DNA of 61,006 nucleotides from an uncultured Paraprevotella sp. (GCA_944321365.1 CALULA010000013.1:1-61006); one strand, 5' to 3'. Positions 41,677 through 51,569 are shown, numbered from the stretch's first letter. Program-made: numbers and translations. Notes: generated by a model from the letters alone, not told the origin.

Positions 41677-42515
41677 TTTTTCCGATCTGCTTTATAGTCC
41701 CTTACATAAATCAACGTCATATAATACAGCTTGAGCACCCAAAAACGCAAACCGCCAATTCCGGAAAGGTAACGCGCGGCCTCACCCTGCCTGTTGGTCT
41801 TCCGTATCAGACTTTTCAACCTCCGGACCTTATTGGCCATACTGGGCAGTTCGTTCATCCCGATGGTATTCTTTCCATGCTGACGGTACAGAATTGTGGA
41901 TTCATGTACAGTCAGCACCCGCCCGCCGTGCCACAAGACTGAGGCCGTTATCCAGGAATCATGCATTTGTGCATAAGGATGGAGCGGTAACGACACCTCC
42001 CTGGCCCGTCTGTTAATCATCATCGTACAGCCGGTCACGTTATTATAGGCCAGATGGTAATATTTGTCGTTGAACTCCTTCTCGCAGATATGCTGCGACC
42101 GCCAGAACGAAGTTTCCAGACGCTCCAGCCGCCGGTCCACGACCTCCAGGTCCGTATGCACTACAAGAGGACTGTCATGCACATCCGGAGCTTCGAGCAT
42201 TCTCTTCAGAGTAATCTCTATCTTATTGCTCTTCCATACATCATCATGGTCGCAGAACATGTAAAAATCAGCCTCTACCTGCTGCAATAGCCACATGAAG
42301 CCGTTCATGGCCCCCCGCTTCTCCCCGTCGTCCAACAGATGGACGCGACCGTCCTTGGCCATGAACCTCCGAATGCACTCCAACGTGCCATCCGAAGAAA
42401 GGTCATCACGGACATACAGATTCCATGCCTTAAAAGTCTGGGCACGCAATGAAGCAAACAGTTCTTCAAGGAATGCGGCACTATTATATGTGGTCAACAA
42501 AATGGCTAAGTTCAT
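41673..42515 (-). CDS. glycosyltransferase family 2
   Basis: The 280-residue protein starts MNLAILLTTYNSAAFLEELFASLRAQTF, with VRDDLSSDGTLE and MFCDHDDVWKSNK (metal-binding D-x-D type). Later MHDSWITASVLWHGGRVL matches the acceptor-side motif of its neighbour. It is probably a paralog of the next GT2, with the same fold and perhaps the sequential sugar. Donor unknown. The two genes overlap by 4 bases, and the acetyltransferase gene ends 10 bases upstream. Confidence 0.9.
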   Translation of the reverse strand: MNLAILLTTYNSAAFLEELFASLRAQTFKAWNLYVRDDLSSDGTLECIRRFMAKDGRVHLLDDGEKRGAMNGFMWLLQQVEADFYMFCDHDDVWKSNKIEITLKRMLEAPDVHDSPLVVHTDLEVVDRRLERLETSFWRSQHICEKEFNDKYYHLAYNNVTGCTMMINRRAREVSLPLHPYAQMHDSWITASVLWHGGRVLTVHESTILYRQHGKNTIGMNELPSMANKVRRLKSLIRKTNRQGEAARYLSGIGGLRFWVLKLYYMTLIYVRDYKADRKK

Positions 42516-42525
42516 ATATGCTCAA

Positions 42526-43185
42526 TTAATGTTGCGAACGACTTACTTGTTTGATCACTTTAGCCGGCATCCCTACGGCCATTGCCCCCGGCGGCACATC
42601 GTGCGTAACGACACTGTTGGCTCCAATCACGGCACCGTCGCCAATGGTCACTCCCGGCAACACACACACATTATTACCTATCCATACATGAGAGCCGATC
42701 CGGACCTTTCCTTTCGACACCAAAGGACGCTCTACGGGCGGAACCGTCATCACGGACCAGTCAAACAGACCGTGAGCATTATCCGTAATCAACACATTGG
42801 AACCTGTCAGCAACTCATCTCCTATCTCTATACCGTCTATCGCCGTGATATGCACATTGACGCCGATATGGCAATTGTTCCCTATCTTTATACAAGGCTT
42901 AAAGGTCTGCTGTCCGTCATAAGAATCGTATGAATCATAGGCCGTGATGCAAGCATCTTTCTCAATCACCGTTCCCCGGCCCACATGAACGTACCTCATC
43001 CCCAACATGTATATCGGCTTATAGACCATCACGCTGCCTTCGCCCCAGCTTGCAAAGTTCCGCCTCACGTATCCGGTGTAAAGATATGCCAGAAAAGCCC
43101 TGCACAAAGGTACAAGCCTGAAAGGCAGAAAGCATGCAACCAGCCGTCCTATTCCGCCGGCCAATGATTTAATTACTCCGTACAT
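42526..43185 (-). CDS. hexapeptide-repeat acyltransferase
   Basis: The 219-residue protein forms a left-handed beta helix: IKIGNNCHIGVNVHITAIDGIEIGDELLTGSNVLITD, and later VRIGSHVWIGNNVCVLPGVTIGDGAVIGANSVVTHDVP. It is like the LacA/WbbJ O-acetyltransferases with the catalytic His in TDNAHG. It would add an acetyl group to a sugar of the repeat unit in the cytoplasm. The first 75 residues are an extra N-terminal region without a signal peptide. The start overlaps the stop of the upstream GT4 gene by 17 bases. Confidence 0.88.
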   Translation of the reverse strand: MYGVIKSLAGGIGRLVACFLPFRLVPLCRAFLAYLYTGYVRRNFASWGEGSVMVYKPIYMLGMRYVHVGRGTVIEKDACITAYDSYDSYDGQQTFKPCIKIGNNCHIGVNVHITAIDGIEIGDELLTGSNVLITDNAHGLFDWSVMTVPPVERPLVSKGKVRIGSHVWIGNNVCVLPGVTIGDGAVIGANSVVTHDVPPGAMAVGMPAKVIKQVSRSQH

Positions 43186-44350
43186 CTAATATCTGATTAT
43201 AAAATCTGTATATCCGTTCGACATTCACAGCCGGAGCATATAAAGCACGTGCCACCTTGTAAGCCTCAGCCACCATAGTCCCCGACTCCGCTTCGGTCAT
43301 CTCATCCACCCGTTTCAGACATTCCAGCAAGTCTTCAGGAGTTGTATAACGCAACCCGATTTCCCTACCCGTCATTTGAACCCCGTTGTCAAACTGTTCC
43401 TTCAGTCCGGCTGTGTTGCGTGCTATGACCAGACAGCCATTCATCATGGCTTCGGCCATACATCTCCCAAATCCCTCGAAACGGGAAGGTATGACAATGG
43501 CACCGGCCTGCTGCATCAGAAGAAATATATCATCACGACCGCCTAAGAACTTCACTTTCCCGCACAAGCCATACTTTTCCACCATGTGCTGTATCTTACG
43601 GTAATAAGCCTCGCTTCCCGCCTCACCGGCTATCCACAAATCCCGACATGGTGAAGCTGCCCCGGAAACATATTTTGCATAGGCCTCCAACAAGACATGC
43701 ACCCCCTTAGAAGCATCAATACGACCGGCAAACAGGAAATAGCCGTCTTTCTTCAACGAAGACACATCGACCGGAGGAACTTCCACACCGTTATACACCA
43801 CCACGGAAGCCGGATTGCCCGCCAAACCATGATGAGATTGAATGTGTCTGGTGATACAAATAGAATAAGAATTCTTACGCAACAGTCTATGGAACACGCT
43901 GCTGCAAGGGAAATAAATCTCATGGAAATCCAAGTCTGCATATTCACGCACGTGGTAAATATGTGGAATACCCGTCCTACGCGAGAATCTGTAACCGACA
44001 TCCACCACACTGACATTGGTATGCACCAACCGTATATCCCGATCCTTCAACACCTTCACCATACGGTTTACGGTACGACGGTTCACAATCTGCCGCGCCA
44101 CAAATTTGGGCAGAAACAGAAGAATATCTTTCAACGAACTTCTATTGTGGGGATAAGTGGCAGGCCGGAAACAAGACACAACACACTCCACCCCCATAGA
44201 CTGCAAAGTCTGATAAAGACCTTCCTTATCCGGCAAGACTACTATGGGATACACACCTTTGCCTGTCAGTCCCGACAACATCGAAACAAAAGACTTGGAT
44301 GCCCCACCCAAAGCATAAGTGGAATTGAGGACATAAACTACATTCAACAT
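43169..44350 (-). CDS. glycosyltransferase family 4
   Basis: The 393-residue GT-B enzyme starts MLNVVYVLNSTYALGGASKSFVSMLSGL and has the acceptor-domain IPHIYHVREYADLDFH. The donor-binding half contains YFLFAGRIDASKGVHVLLEAY, then KFLGGRDDIFLLMQQAGAIVIPSRFEGFGRCMAEAMMNGC with the EGFGRCMAEA motif. The sugar donor is unknown. The start overlaps the Wzy-like gene by 7 bases. Confidence 0.92.
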   Translation of the reverse strand: MLNVVYVLNSTYALGGASKSFVSMLSGLTGKGVYPIVVLPDKEGLYQTLQSMGVECVVSCFRPATYPHNRSSLKDILLFLPKFVARQIVNRRTVNRMVKVLKDRDIRLVHTNVSVVDVGYRFSRRTGIPHIYHVREYADLDFHEIYFPCSSVFHRLLRKNSYSICITRHIQSHHGLAGNPASVVVYNGVEVPPVDVSSLKKDGYFLFAGRIDASKGVHVLLEAYAKYVSGAASPCRDLWIAGEAGSEAYYRKIQHMVEKYGLCGKVKFLGGRDDIFLLMQQAGAIVIPSRFEGFGRCMAEAMMNGCLVIARNTAGLKEQFDNGVQMTGREIGLRYTTPEDLLECLKRVDEMTEAESGTMVAEAYKVARALYAPAVNVERIYRFYNQILDVRSN

Positions 44351-45561
44351 TTCAAAACCTCCTCTTGCTCAATGTCCTGCAGCATCGTCCGACAGGACAA
44401 AACATACAACGGAATGAACACACTATACCACAAGGGGTAGCCCCGCACCCAGAAGCATAAGACCGAAATCAAAGCCACGGACAAAAAAATTCTTCTGTCC
44501 TGCGTCTTCAGCATAAAAGTCAGATAAAACACTGTCACCAGAATCAATCCCACAAGCCCGTTTTCATAGATGAAAAGCCGATAGCCAGAGTTACCGCTGA
44601 TGGAATAATCATAGTCCCTGCCAAAAATAATGTCAGAAGATTGCAGATAGCTTTCATACTCACTCTCAAACCATCCCGCCACACGGTTATCACCGCTCAG
44701 CCCCTCCTCATCCATTTCCAGACGTATCAGGATCAGGTCATGCAGCAGATTCTCACCGTTGTTATAAAAGAAAGCACCGGTGATTATGCCTCCCACAATA
44801 CATAATACCACACAGACCTTTTTGAAAATGTGCTTCCTGTGCATCCATAAATTCAGGAATACTATTATAACAGACAGCACATAGGCCGCCAAGGAGAAAG
44901 TCATGAAAGTAACCACCCACAACACAATGTTGTACCATCTGCGCCAATGGCCACTTTGCGAGAACAACAGCAATACCGTCGCCGTACCCAGATGTCCGGG
45001 TTCAAGAAAGACCGAATGGAAACGCGGGAAGATAAAGAGCGAACGGTCATCGCGCAAAAAGAAAAAATAGTTGGTATAAGTATACAGCCCATCGCCATAC
45101 TGCGCGTCCACAGACGGCAGTGGGAATCCTGCCAAATGCAACAGATAGAAAGGAACTGACACGACCAGCAGGCAAGCCATAGCCTTTGACAACCAAGTGG
45201 AAAGCTTAAACAACATAGACTTTTCTACCATGAACAGCGAAAGGAACAGGATGATATGGAAGAAGTTCCCGATGAAAGCATTGATATTCCCATTGTTCAC
45301 AAAGGACATATAAAAGGCCACAAGGACATAGACAGACACCGGCAACAGATAGTCCGTTCGCGTGAATATGGGATGACGCATGGAATGAGACACCAGCATG
45401 GCCAAAAGCACAAAAAAAGCGGCGGGCACAATATACAATGCTCCCAAAGGCCACAAAAACCACGGATTGAGAGAGCCTATGTAAGCAAAGAAGATGCCAC
45501 ACCCGAAACACAGAGAAACAAAGTCATCTTTCCGAACCAGATACAAACTTGAAATCTTCAT
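44344..45561 (-). CDS. O-antigen polymerase-like membrane protein (Wzy)
   Basis: The 405-residue protein has about ten to twelve membrane helices and one large soluble loop (residues about 265-345, LLHDLILIRLEMDEEGLSGDNRVAGWFESEYESYL), like Wzy polymerases. Sequence conservation in this family is low, so the call rests on topology and on the neighbouring flippase, Wzz and glycosyltransferase genes. Wzy would join repeat units on the periplasmic side. ATG 45561 was chosen because it overlaps the flippase stop by 4 bases; a longer frame to 45582 is less likely. Confidence 0.75.
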   Translation of the reverse strand: MKISSLYLVRKDDFVSLCFGCGIFFAYIGSLNPWFLWPLGALYIVPAAFFVLLAMLVSHSMRHPIFTRTDYLLPVSVYVLVAFYMSFVNNGNINAFIGNFFHIILFLSLFMVEKSMLFKLSTWLSKAMACLLVVSVPFYLLHLAGFPLPSVDAQYGDGLYTYTNYFFFLRDDRSLFIFPRFHSVFLEPGHLGTATVLLLFSQSGHWRRWYNIVLWVVTFMTFSLAAYVLSVIIVFLNLWMHRKHIFKKVCVVLCIVGGIITGAFFYNNGENLLHDLILIRLEMDEEGLSGDNRVAGWFESEYESYLQSSDIIFGRDYDYSISGNSGYRLFIYENGLVGLILVTVFYLTFMLKTQDRRIFLSVALISVLCFWVRGYPLWYSVFIPLYVLSCRTMLQDIEQEEVLKC

Positions 45562-47081
45562 CCTGCTCTCCCTTTCTTCCAATTCATGAATTCCATCAGC
45601 AGTTTCCGCTCATTCACATTCAAAATAACAAACCAAACGACCACGGCACCGGCAAGGAACATCACGGCCAGACTGACCCAAAACGAATGAGACACGACAC
45701 ATTGCCTGTACAACCACCCTGTGACAAACAAGACGGCACACAACAGCACTAACGGAAAAACGACCTGTCTCAGAAAATGGAGTATGCGCAAGCCCGCCGT
45801 GTATTTCAGATACGGCAGACGTACCAAGGCCATCAACAACTCCACAGCCACGTAAAAGCACATCACCATACGCACACTGGCATCATGAAGCAACAACATC
45901 CAAATGAACGGTAAGGTCAACAATTTGGGGGTATAAATCAACAAGGTATATTTCCGTATATTACCCAATGCCTGATTCAAGGAATGCAGTCCGTACGTCA
46001 TCTGGTCGAACAAGAAAGCACAAAGGATACAACGACAGAACAACACAGAACCATCCGGAACCTCCTTCAGCCAGAAGCCCAATGCGGCAGGCATCTCCAC
46101 CATCAAAGGAACTGTAACCATAGCTGCTAATATAGTTGAGTACTTACTCTCTCGCTCAGCCAGCATCAATGCACGCTGACGGTCGCCCGCTCCCTCTGAT
46201 TTCATCAATTGTGGATTCATGGCGTTGAGAATGGAAGTGGACAGGAAAGACACAGCCGACTGCACCTGAAACGCAATTCCATAAGCGGCATTAATTACCG
46301 TTCCAAAAAAATGGTTCAATATGACGGATGTTCCTTGGTTGCGTGCAGCCACGGATCCCATGCCATAAGTTGTCCATCCAGCAAACCCAACCAGACGCGA
46401 AAGAACTTTTTTGTCTATATCCCTCAGACGCACCGCAACCGTACATTCCTCAAAATGCAGCCGGGCATATACAAGAAAGGCCAGAAAATTGACCAGCAGA
46501 ATCACGGCCATCATATAAGCATAGACCAATAACTTATCGGCAGTCACACCCGTCAACAGAATAGCGAGTAAAAGTTTCAACACACCGTCGCATACTTCCA
46601 CCACGGAAATATACACAATATTCTCACGTGCAATGAACAAGGCCTTGACCGGTGCTGTAATCATGGTGACAAACAACATAAAAACCATGATATAGTAGAC
46701 GTATGACGCCGCTTGGAGACGACTTGCCTCAATGTTCAGCACGTGATTCATCAACCACGACTGGGGCAATAACAGAAGCAGAACCAGTACCAATCCTATC
46801 ACGATATGCAGGAACAAACTGTTGGCAAAAAGTTTCCTCACATCCGCAACTGTCCCATAGCCATAATAATAAGAAATATATCTTTGGGTCGTGACGACCA
46901 AGGCATTCGTCATGAAACCCAACATAGCCACCACACCAGCCACCACAGCATAAATACCATAGTCTGATACGCTAAGCGCATCCAACACCAACCGTGTGGA
47001 ATACAGCGAAAGACAGATATTGACCAACGCTTTTGCATATTGTGCACCGGTATTGACTATGATCCGCTTGACTGGCTCCAT
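45558..47081 (-). CDS. polysaccharide flippase (Wzx-like)
   Basis: The 507-residue protein has about 14 membrane helices and the MATE/Wzx fold: IIVNTGAQYAKALVNICLSLYSTRLVLDALSVSDYGIYAVVAGVVAML at the start and LVGFAGWTTYGMGSVAARNQGTSVILNHFFG in the middle. It would flip lipid-linked repeat units across the inner membrane. The length is at the high end of the normal range. The next gene overlaps by 4 bases and the Wzz gene ends 17 bases before the start. Confidence 0.9.
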   Translation of the reverse strand: MEPVKRIIVNTGAQYAKALVNICLSLYSTRLVLDALSVSDYGIYAVVAGVVAMLGFMTNALVVTTQRYISYYYGYGTVADVRKLFANSLFLHIVIGLVLVLLLLLPQSWLMNHVLNIEASRLQAASYVYYIMVFMLFVTMITAPVKALFIARENIVYISVVEVCDGVLKLLLAILLTGVTADKLLVYAYMMAVILLVNFLAFLVYARLHFEECTVAVRLRDIDKKVLSRLVGFAGWTTYGMGSVAARNQGTSVILNHFFGTVINAAYGIAFQVQSAVSFLSTSILNAMNPQLMKSEGAGDRQRALMLAERESKYSTILAAMVTVPLMVEMPAALGFWLKEVPDGSVLFCRCILCAFLFDQMTYGLHSLNQALGNIRKYTLLIYTPKLLTLPFIWMLLLHDASVRMVMCFYVAVELLMALVRLPYLKYTAGLRILHFLRQVVFPLVLLCAVLFVTGWLYRQCVVSHSFWVSLAVMFLAGAVVVWFVILNVNERKLLMEFMNWKKGRAG

Positions 47082-47098
47082 ACCTGCAACTTCCCCGT

Positions 47099-48175
47099 CT
47101 ATTTTCTCAACTGGCGGAGAAAATCATCCTTCAAGACATAAACAGACACGACTATACAGGCCAGGAACAACATTTCCAACACAAACAGCATCCGTTTCGG
47201 TCCGGCCGCTTTCAATGGAACTGTCGCACACTGCAAGGTGGTGAAAGCCGGAGTCCGCTCCTGCACTTTCGCCTTGGCAGCCTGATATTGTGTATTCAAA
47301 GCACTGTAAGTATTATACTTTAACTGCATCTCATTCTCCAAATCCGTCTGCTTTAGCTCAGTTGTCTTGCGGATAACATTCAAATTAGCATCGGCATAAT
47401 GGCCATAACGTTCCAATGCTTCTTCATAATCTGCTTTAGCTTCTTTCGTCAGTTTCTCATAATATTCCATATCTATCCGGGCCTTGTTCGTCCGATAATC
47501 CGTAATGAACCTCTGTAACCGTGCGCTTATCGTATCTGCCATGGAAGCACAGATCAAGGGATCTTGATCCTCTACTGTTATTGTTATCACATCCGTTTTC
47601 TTATCCACCGAACACTGTATTTTACCGGAAATCTGATCCACCACATTACGCTGCTCCTCCGACAAGCGGAAAGCATTTACTTTTCCGTCGGCAACAGTCA
47701 GTTCGTCTTCCTCTACAAACAAATCAATCACAGCCTTAACGCCACTCATTATCCACTTAAACGGAACGCCCCAGATGCTTTCTTTCTGATGTTTTAATAT
47801 ATAAGTATAGTAATCAACAGACAACTCTCCGTCATCTGTCTTAACCTGAACCGGAAAAAGACTTACCACGAAATCCGTAGATGCCATCAAATCCGGATAC
47901 AACAAAGGAGATATCGCATCAGTTGTCATCCCTGAGTTCAGATTAACCCCGAATGAAGACGCCAAAGAGCTCAATGTACCGCCCGACATGGGATTCTCAA
48001 CCTCCGGAGCCAACATCACGCTACAAGAATAATAGCGTGGAAGAAACAAGATGAAAACACATGAGACGAAAAACACAATTAGCAAGACTTTCTTAAAAAG
48101 CTTCCTTCTGTGCCATATTTTCTTGACAATCTTCCGAAGGTCAATGATATCTTCATCTTTTCTATTATTCTCCAT
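47099..48175 (-). CDS. Wzz-like chain-length determinant (no kinase)
   Basis: The 358-residue protein has two membrane helices, at about residues 28-48 (KKVLLIVFFVSCVFILFLP) and 328-348 (MLFVLEMLFLACIVVSVYVL). Between them is a periplasmic coiled region with helical heptads (YYEKLTKEAKADYEEALERYG). The proline-rich end of the periplasmic part (PAFTTLQCATVPLKAAGPKR) is the usual Wzz feature. Unlike the Wzc at 29603 it has no cytoplasmic kinase. It probably sets the chain length for this cluster. It lies 8 bases after the export gene. Confidence 0.88.
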   Translation of the reverse strand: MENNRKDEDIIDLRKIVKKIWHRRKLFKKVLLIVFFVSCVFILFLPRYYSCSVMLAPEVENPMSGGTLSSLASSFGVNLNSGMTTDAISPLLYPDLMASTDFVVSLFPVQVKTDDGELSVDYYTYILKHQKESIWGVPFKWIMSGVKAVIDLFVEEDELTVADGKVNAFRLSEEQRNVVDQISGKIQCSVDKKTDVITITVEDQDPLICASMADTISARLQRFITDYRTNKARIDMEYYEKLTKEAKADYEEALERYGHYADANLNVIRKTTELKQTDLENEMQLKYNTYSALNTQYQAAKAKVQERTPAFTTLQCATVPLKAAGPKRMLFVLEMLFLACIVVSVYVLKDDFLRQLRK

Positions 48176-48183
48176 TATTCCTT

Positions 48184-50736
48184 TTATTTAAGTATATTCA
48201 CCAACGTAGCAATCATCGTGGCGATGGAAGCCGTAGAGGTTCCGATAGTCATGATCTCTCCTGTGGTCATCTTCGTCCGCTGGGGCTTTGAGGGCACAAC
48301 AATCTCGCATCCGGGCTGGATGGAGCGACTCGAACGGCGTCCCAGCTGCTCCACAGCCCCGTTCATGTAGATGGCATAGACGCGCGACTTGTGGGCGCGG
48401 TCGGCATAACCGCCCGCACGCTTGATGTAATAACTGAGCGGCTTGCCCTTCTCGTAGTTGATGGAGATGGGATACATGACCTCGCCACTGATCTTCACCG
48501 TGTTGGAGAACTGCGGCACCACCAGTTCATCCCCCTCACGCAGACGGACATCATCCAGACCGCCGGGATTAGCCATTGCCTTTTCCAGATTGATCGCTAC
48601 AGGATAAGTGTCGCCCAGGTCCAGTTTCAGGTTCAGGATGGAGTCGGCACGCGCCATATCAAAACTCTTGTCCGAGCGCAGACTTTCCTCATACAGCTGT
48701 ATCTGCGAGTTTTTCAGGGCACTCTCACGCTGTTTCTTCTCCTCTTCGGTCAGCGAACGCTGCAGACGGGCACCTTTCGCATAAGCCAGCGAAGACAAGC
48801 CGCCGGCCGCATTCACCAGGTCGCTCAGGCGATAGTCCTTGGTATCCATGGCATAACTGCCGGAGAAATTCACCGCCCCGCTGATCTTCACGTTGCGCTG
48901 CTCCGAATAGGCCGGGCTCTTGCGGATGACCACCTCATCGTAAGGCTGGAGATGGAAGTCCTCTTCTCCGCCGATGACAAAACCGTCGCGCAGGGAGAAC
49001 GAATGAGTCTCGGCCAACTTCTCATCATCCGTCACGGCATCGGGATTCTTGATGCGACGGAACACGTCAGCCCGCGCCATTGAGGCCGCTTCAGTCAGGC
49101 CGCCGGCCTGCAGTATCAGATCCTCCACCGTCATGTTATCCGCATAGTAATAGACACCGGGGAAGTTCACCTCACCGTCAATCGTCAGCGTGCGCTCACC
49201 CTGCATCTCCAGTTTGCTGGGAATGAAGAGCACGTCGTTCTTGCGCAAGGGGATGTCGGCCACCGTCCCGTCCATGATGCCCTGCACGTCCACTGGCAGC
49301 ACCTCCATGGTCAGGTCCTCTTTCTGGCGGTGCATCACTGCACGGTTTACAAAAGCATCCTCACGGAGTCCGTCGGCCGCCTTGATCAGCTCGCGCACGG
49401 TGGTGATGCTGCCGTCCATCTGGAACTGTCCCGGATGGAACACGGCACCGCGCACCTCGGCCATGTTGGAAAAGCGCGGAATCACGGAATCTACGTACAG
49501 CGAATCGCCGTCCTTCAGCAAGAAACCGTTCATTTCGAACTCTCCGATGGTATAGACCGAATACTCGCGGCCGCTCTTGCGCACCAGCCGGATATTATCA
49601 GTATAGGCATCACCCGCGAAACCGCCTGCATAATCCAGAATGCGGCCCACACTCTCGCTCTCCTTCATCTCGTAGAACATCGGGCGCTTCACCTTGCCAC
49701 GGATATTGACCAGACAGTCGTATGGACCTACCACAATGACATCGTTGTCGGCCAGGCGGATATCGCCTTTCGTGTTCCCGTTCAGGATATAGTCGTAGAC
49801 GTCTATCGTAGACACCACGCGGCCCTCACGATACACCTTGATGTCGCGCAGGGTACCTATGTCGTTGATGCCCCCCGCAGCATACAGGGCATTGAAAGCC
49901 GATGAAAGGGCACTCAGCGTATACGTACCGGGCATCATGACCTCTCCCATTACCTGCACCTGTATGGACCGTGTCTCGCCCACGGTCAGCGTAATGTTAG
50001 AGTCGGAATAGAAACGCCCCAACTGCTGCTTCACATACGCATTGGCCTCCGTCACCGTCATGCCGGCCAGTTTCAGAGGACCCACGCCTTCTATCGTCAC
50101 CGTCCCGTCGGGCGACACCGTACCTTCAAAAGTAATCTGCGAGGCACCCCACACATCGATGATGACGGCATCCCCCGCCCCTAACCGGTAATCAGCCGGC
50201 GTGGGCACGTTCATGCTCGGCTCGAACGTCAGCATCTCGTTGTTGAAGATGTTGCGTCCGAACACCTGACTATCGTCCTCACGGAAATAGTTCTGGTAAT
50301 AGATCAGCGAGTCGATGTCCATGAAGCCGATTTCCTCGTTCAGCTGCTGTCCCCGCACGCTCCGGTTCGTGCTTTCCGTCATCTCACGCTGCGAACGGAT
50401 CATATAGCCGCTGCGTTTCTGACGCTCATCCTCTGCCTTCTCCCTTTTCGTGCGCAGACGGCTGGAGGATGCGGTGCCCGTCTGTCCCGTGGTCTTCCCC
50501 GTCAGGTCCACCGCTCCGGGCTGCGACTGCTCGGCCTCATATTTCTTGCGGATGCGACGCAGCTGATCCACCGTCACGCCACGCTGCAGCAACTGGTTCA
50601 CAATATATTGTTGGTCTTTCCCTTTCTCCTGCTGCTCCATCACATATTTCACCACCTGGTCGTCCGACATGGACTGGGCGAACATGCACTGCATCCAAAT
50701 ACAAGCCACACAAGCCAGCAATATTCTCCTTATCAT
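48184..50736 (-). CDS. multi-SLBB polysaccharide export outer-membrane protein
   Basis: The 850-residue protein has a signal peptide (MIRRILLACVACIWMQCMFAQ), then a helical linker rich in charged residues. A polysaccharide-export domain follows at about 185-260 (ADYRLGAGDAVIIDVWGASQITFEGTVSPDGTVTIEGVGPLKL), then about six SLBB domains such as VQVMGEVMMPGTYTL, VNIRGKVKRPMFYEM, AEVRGAVFHPGQFQM, LTIDGEVNFPGVYYYADN and VKISGAVNFSGSYAM. The end has IATMIATLVNILK. It would form the periplasm-spanning exporter for the locus. I chose ATG 50736. It adjoins the initiating transferase gene. Confidence 0.93.
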   Translation of the reverse strand: MIRRILLACVACIWMQCMFAQSMSDDQVVKYVMEQQEKGKDQQYIVNQLLQRGVTVDQLRRIRKKYEAEQSQPGAVDLTGKTTGQTGTASSSRLRTKREKAEDERQKRSGYMIRSQREMTESTNRSVRGQQLNEEIGFMDIDSLIYYQNYFREDDSQVFGRNIFNNEMLTFEPSMNVPTPADYRLGAGDAVIIDVWGASQITFEGTVSPDGTVTIEGVGPLKLAGMTVTEANAYVKQQLGRFYSDSNITLTVGETRSIQVQVMGEVMMPGTYTLSALSSAFNALYAAGGINDIGTLRDIKVYREGRVVSTIDVYDYILNGNTKGDIRLADNDVIVVGPYDCLVNIRGKVKRPMFYEMKESESVGRILDYAGGFAGDAYTDNIRLVRKSGREYSVYTIGEFEMNGFLLKDGDSLYVDSVIPRFSNMAEVRGAVFHPGQFQMDGSITTVRELIKAADGLREDAFVNRAVMHRQKEDLTMEVLPVDVQGIMDGTVADIPLRKNDVLFIPSKLEMQGERTLTIDGEVNFPGVYYYADNMTVEDLILQAGGLTEAASMARADVFRRIKNPDAVTDDEKLAETHSFSLRDGFVIGGEEDFHLQPYDEVVIRKSPAYSEQRNVKISGAVNFSGSYAMDTKDYRLSDLVNAAGGLSSLAYAKGARLQRSLTEEEKKQRESALKNSQIQLYEESLRSDKSFDMARADSILNLKLDLGDTYPVAINLEKAMANPGGLDDVRLREGDELVVPQFSNTVKISGEVMYPISINYEKGKPLSYYIKRAGGYADRAHKSRVYAIYMNGAVEQLGRRSSRSIQPGCEIVVPSKPQRTKMTTGEIMTIGTSTASIATMIATLVNILK

Positions 50737-50742
50737 ATTCAA

Positions 50743-51417
50743 TCAGAATTTCTTTCCTTTTAAAATAAAACAAACAGTAGTCCAAATAATCTTCAAATCC
50801 ATCCATAAAGAACGATGCTGAAAATAATAGAGATCCATTTGCAGACGTACCAGCATTTTCCTCATCGTATCGGTATACCCGTTATACAAAGTAGCCTGAG
50901 AAGTCAAACCGGGGCGCATTAAAAAAACATATTCATAATCCGGATTCTCTTTCATAATCAAATCAATAAAATAACGCCGTTCCGGACGCGGCCCCACAAA
51001 AGACATCTCACCACACAAGACATTCCACAACTGCGGAAGTTCATCCAAATGATGTTCACGCAGAAACTTTCCCACAGGCGTAAGCCGCTCATCATCTTTC
51101 TCAGCCAGACGTGGCTGGCCATCTTTCTCCGAATCGGCTCTCATCGTTCTGAACTTCAGAATAAAAAACGATTGCCCCTTATAACCGATTCTTTCCTGTT
51201 TATATATTACAGGACCAAGCCCTTCCCACTTCAGCAAAAGATACACCACCGCAAAAACCGGAGACAAGAGCAACAGCCCCAACAACGCACCTATCACGTC
51301 GGCCCCTCTTTTGACCGCCCGTTCCTCCGCATTCATGCCATCACAAATCTCCATATTCACATAAGCCTGACTCATTCGCCTATACCAATAAAGTCTGTTT
51401 TTATTATAAAACTTCAT
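50743..51417 (-). CDS. monotopic phosphoglycosyl transferase (PglC-like sugar transferase)
   Basis: The 224-residue enzyme has a re-entrant hydrophobic helix (GADVIGALLGLLLLSPVFAVVYLLL) and the catalytic sugar-transferase domain: GPVIYKQERIGYKGQSFFILKFRTM, then FLREHHLDELPQLWNVLCGEMSFVGPRPE and RPGLTSQATLYNGY. The essential D-E pair (LDELPQ) is present. It transfers a sugar-1-phosphate to undecaprenyl phosphate and would start this locus's repeat unit. The start could be 51417 or an internal ATG such as 51375 (MSQAYVNM), because the promoter leaves a very short leader for 51417. Confidence 0.9.
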   Translation of the reverse strand: MKFYNKNRLYWYRRMSQAYVNMEICDGMNAEERAVKRGADVIGALLGLLLLSPVFAVVYLLLKWEGLGPVIYKQERIGYKGQSFFILKFRTMRADSEKDGQPRLAEKDDERLTPVGKFLREHHLDELPQLWNVLCGEMSFVGPRPERRYFIDLIMKENPDYEYVFLMRPGLTSQATLYNGYTDTMRKMLVRLQMDLYYFQHRSLWMDLKIIWTTVCFILKGKKF

Positions 51418-51433
51418 AAAAGTGAAATTATTG

Positions 51434-51465
51434 CAAAATAACCACTATTTTTTTTCATGCCCAAA
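51434..51465 (-). promoter_or_regulatory. candidate promoter of the polysaccharide locus
   Basis: On the minus strand TTTG (51465-51462), a 20-base spacer and TTATTTTG (51441-51434) fit with one -7 mismatch. It lies at the head of the leftward gene cluster. I see no flanking inverted repeats of an invertible promoter and no UpxY/UpxZ genes. Confidence 0.5.
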
Positions 51466-51547
51466 CATAAGGAGTACCCGTTGCAAAAAAACAAGGAAGA
51501 AAAAGAAAAATACTTTTATTTTGGCACTATATTTCAAAAGAAAGCAC

Positions 51548-51555
51548 TATCTTTG
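51548..51555 (+). promoter_or_regulatory. -7 element of the tmRNA gene
   Basis: TATCTTTG lies 14 bases before the mature 5' end. A TTTG lies 24 bases upstream, longer than the usual 19-21. Confidence 0.5.
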
Positions 51556-51569
51556 CAAATCAGACATCC

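Noticed and set aside
51418..51569. An invertible promoter and UpxY/UpxZ genes at the head of the polysaccharide locus.
   Set aside because: I looked for inverted repeats flanking the promoter and for an antitermination gene. Neither is present, so phase variation by inversion is not supported here.
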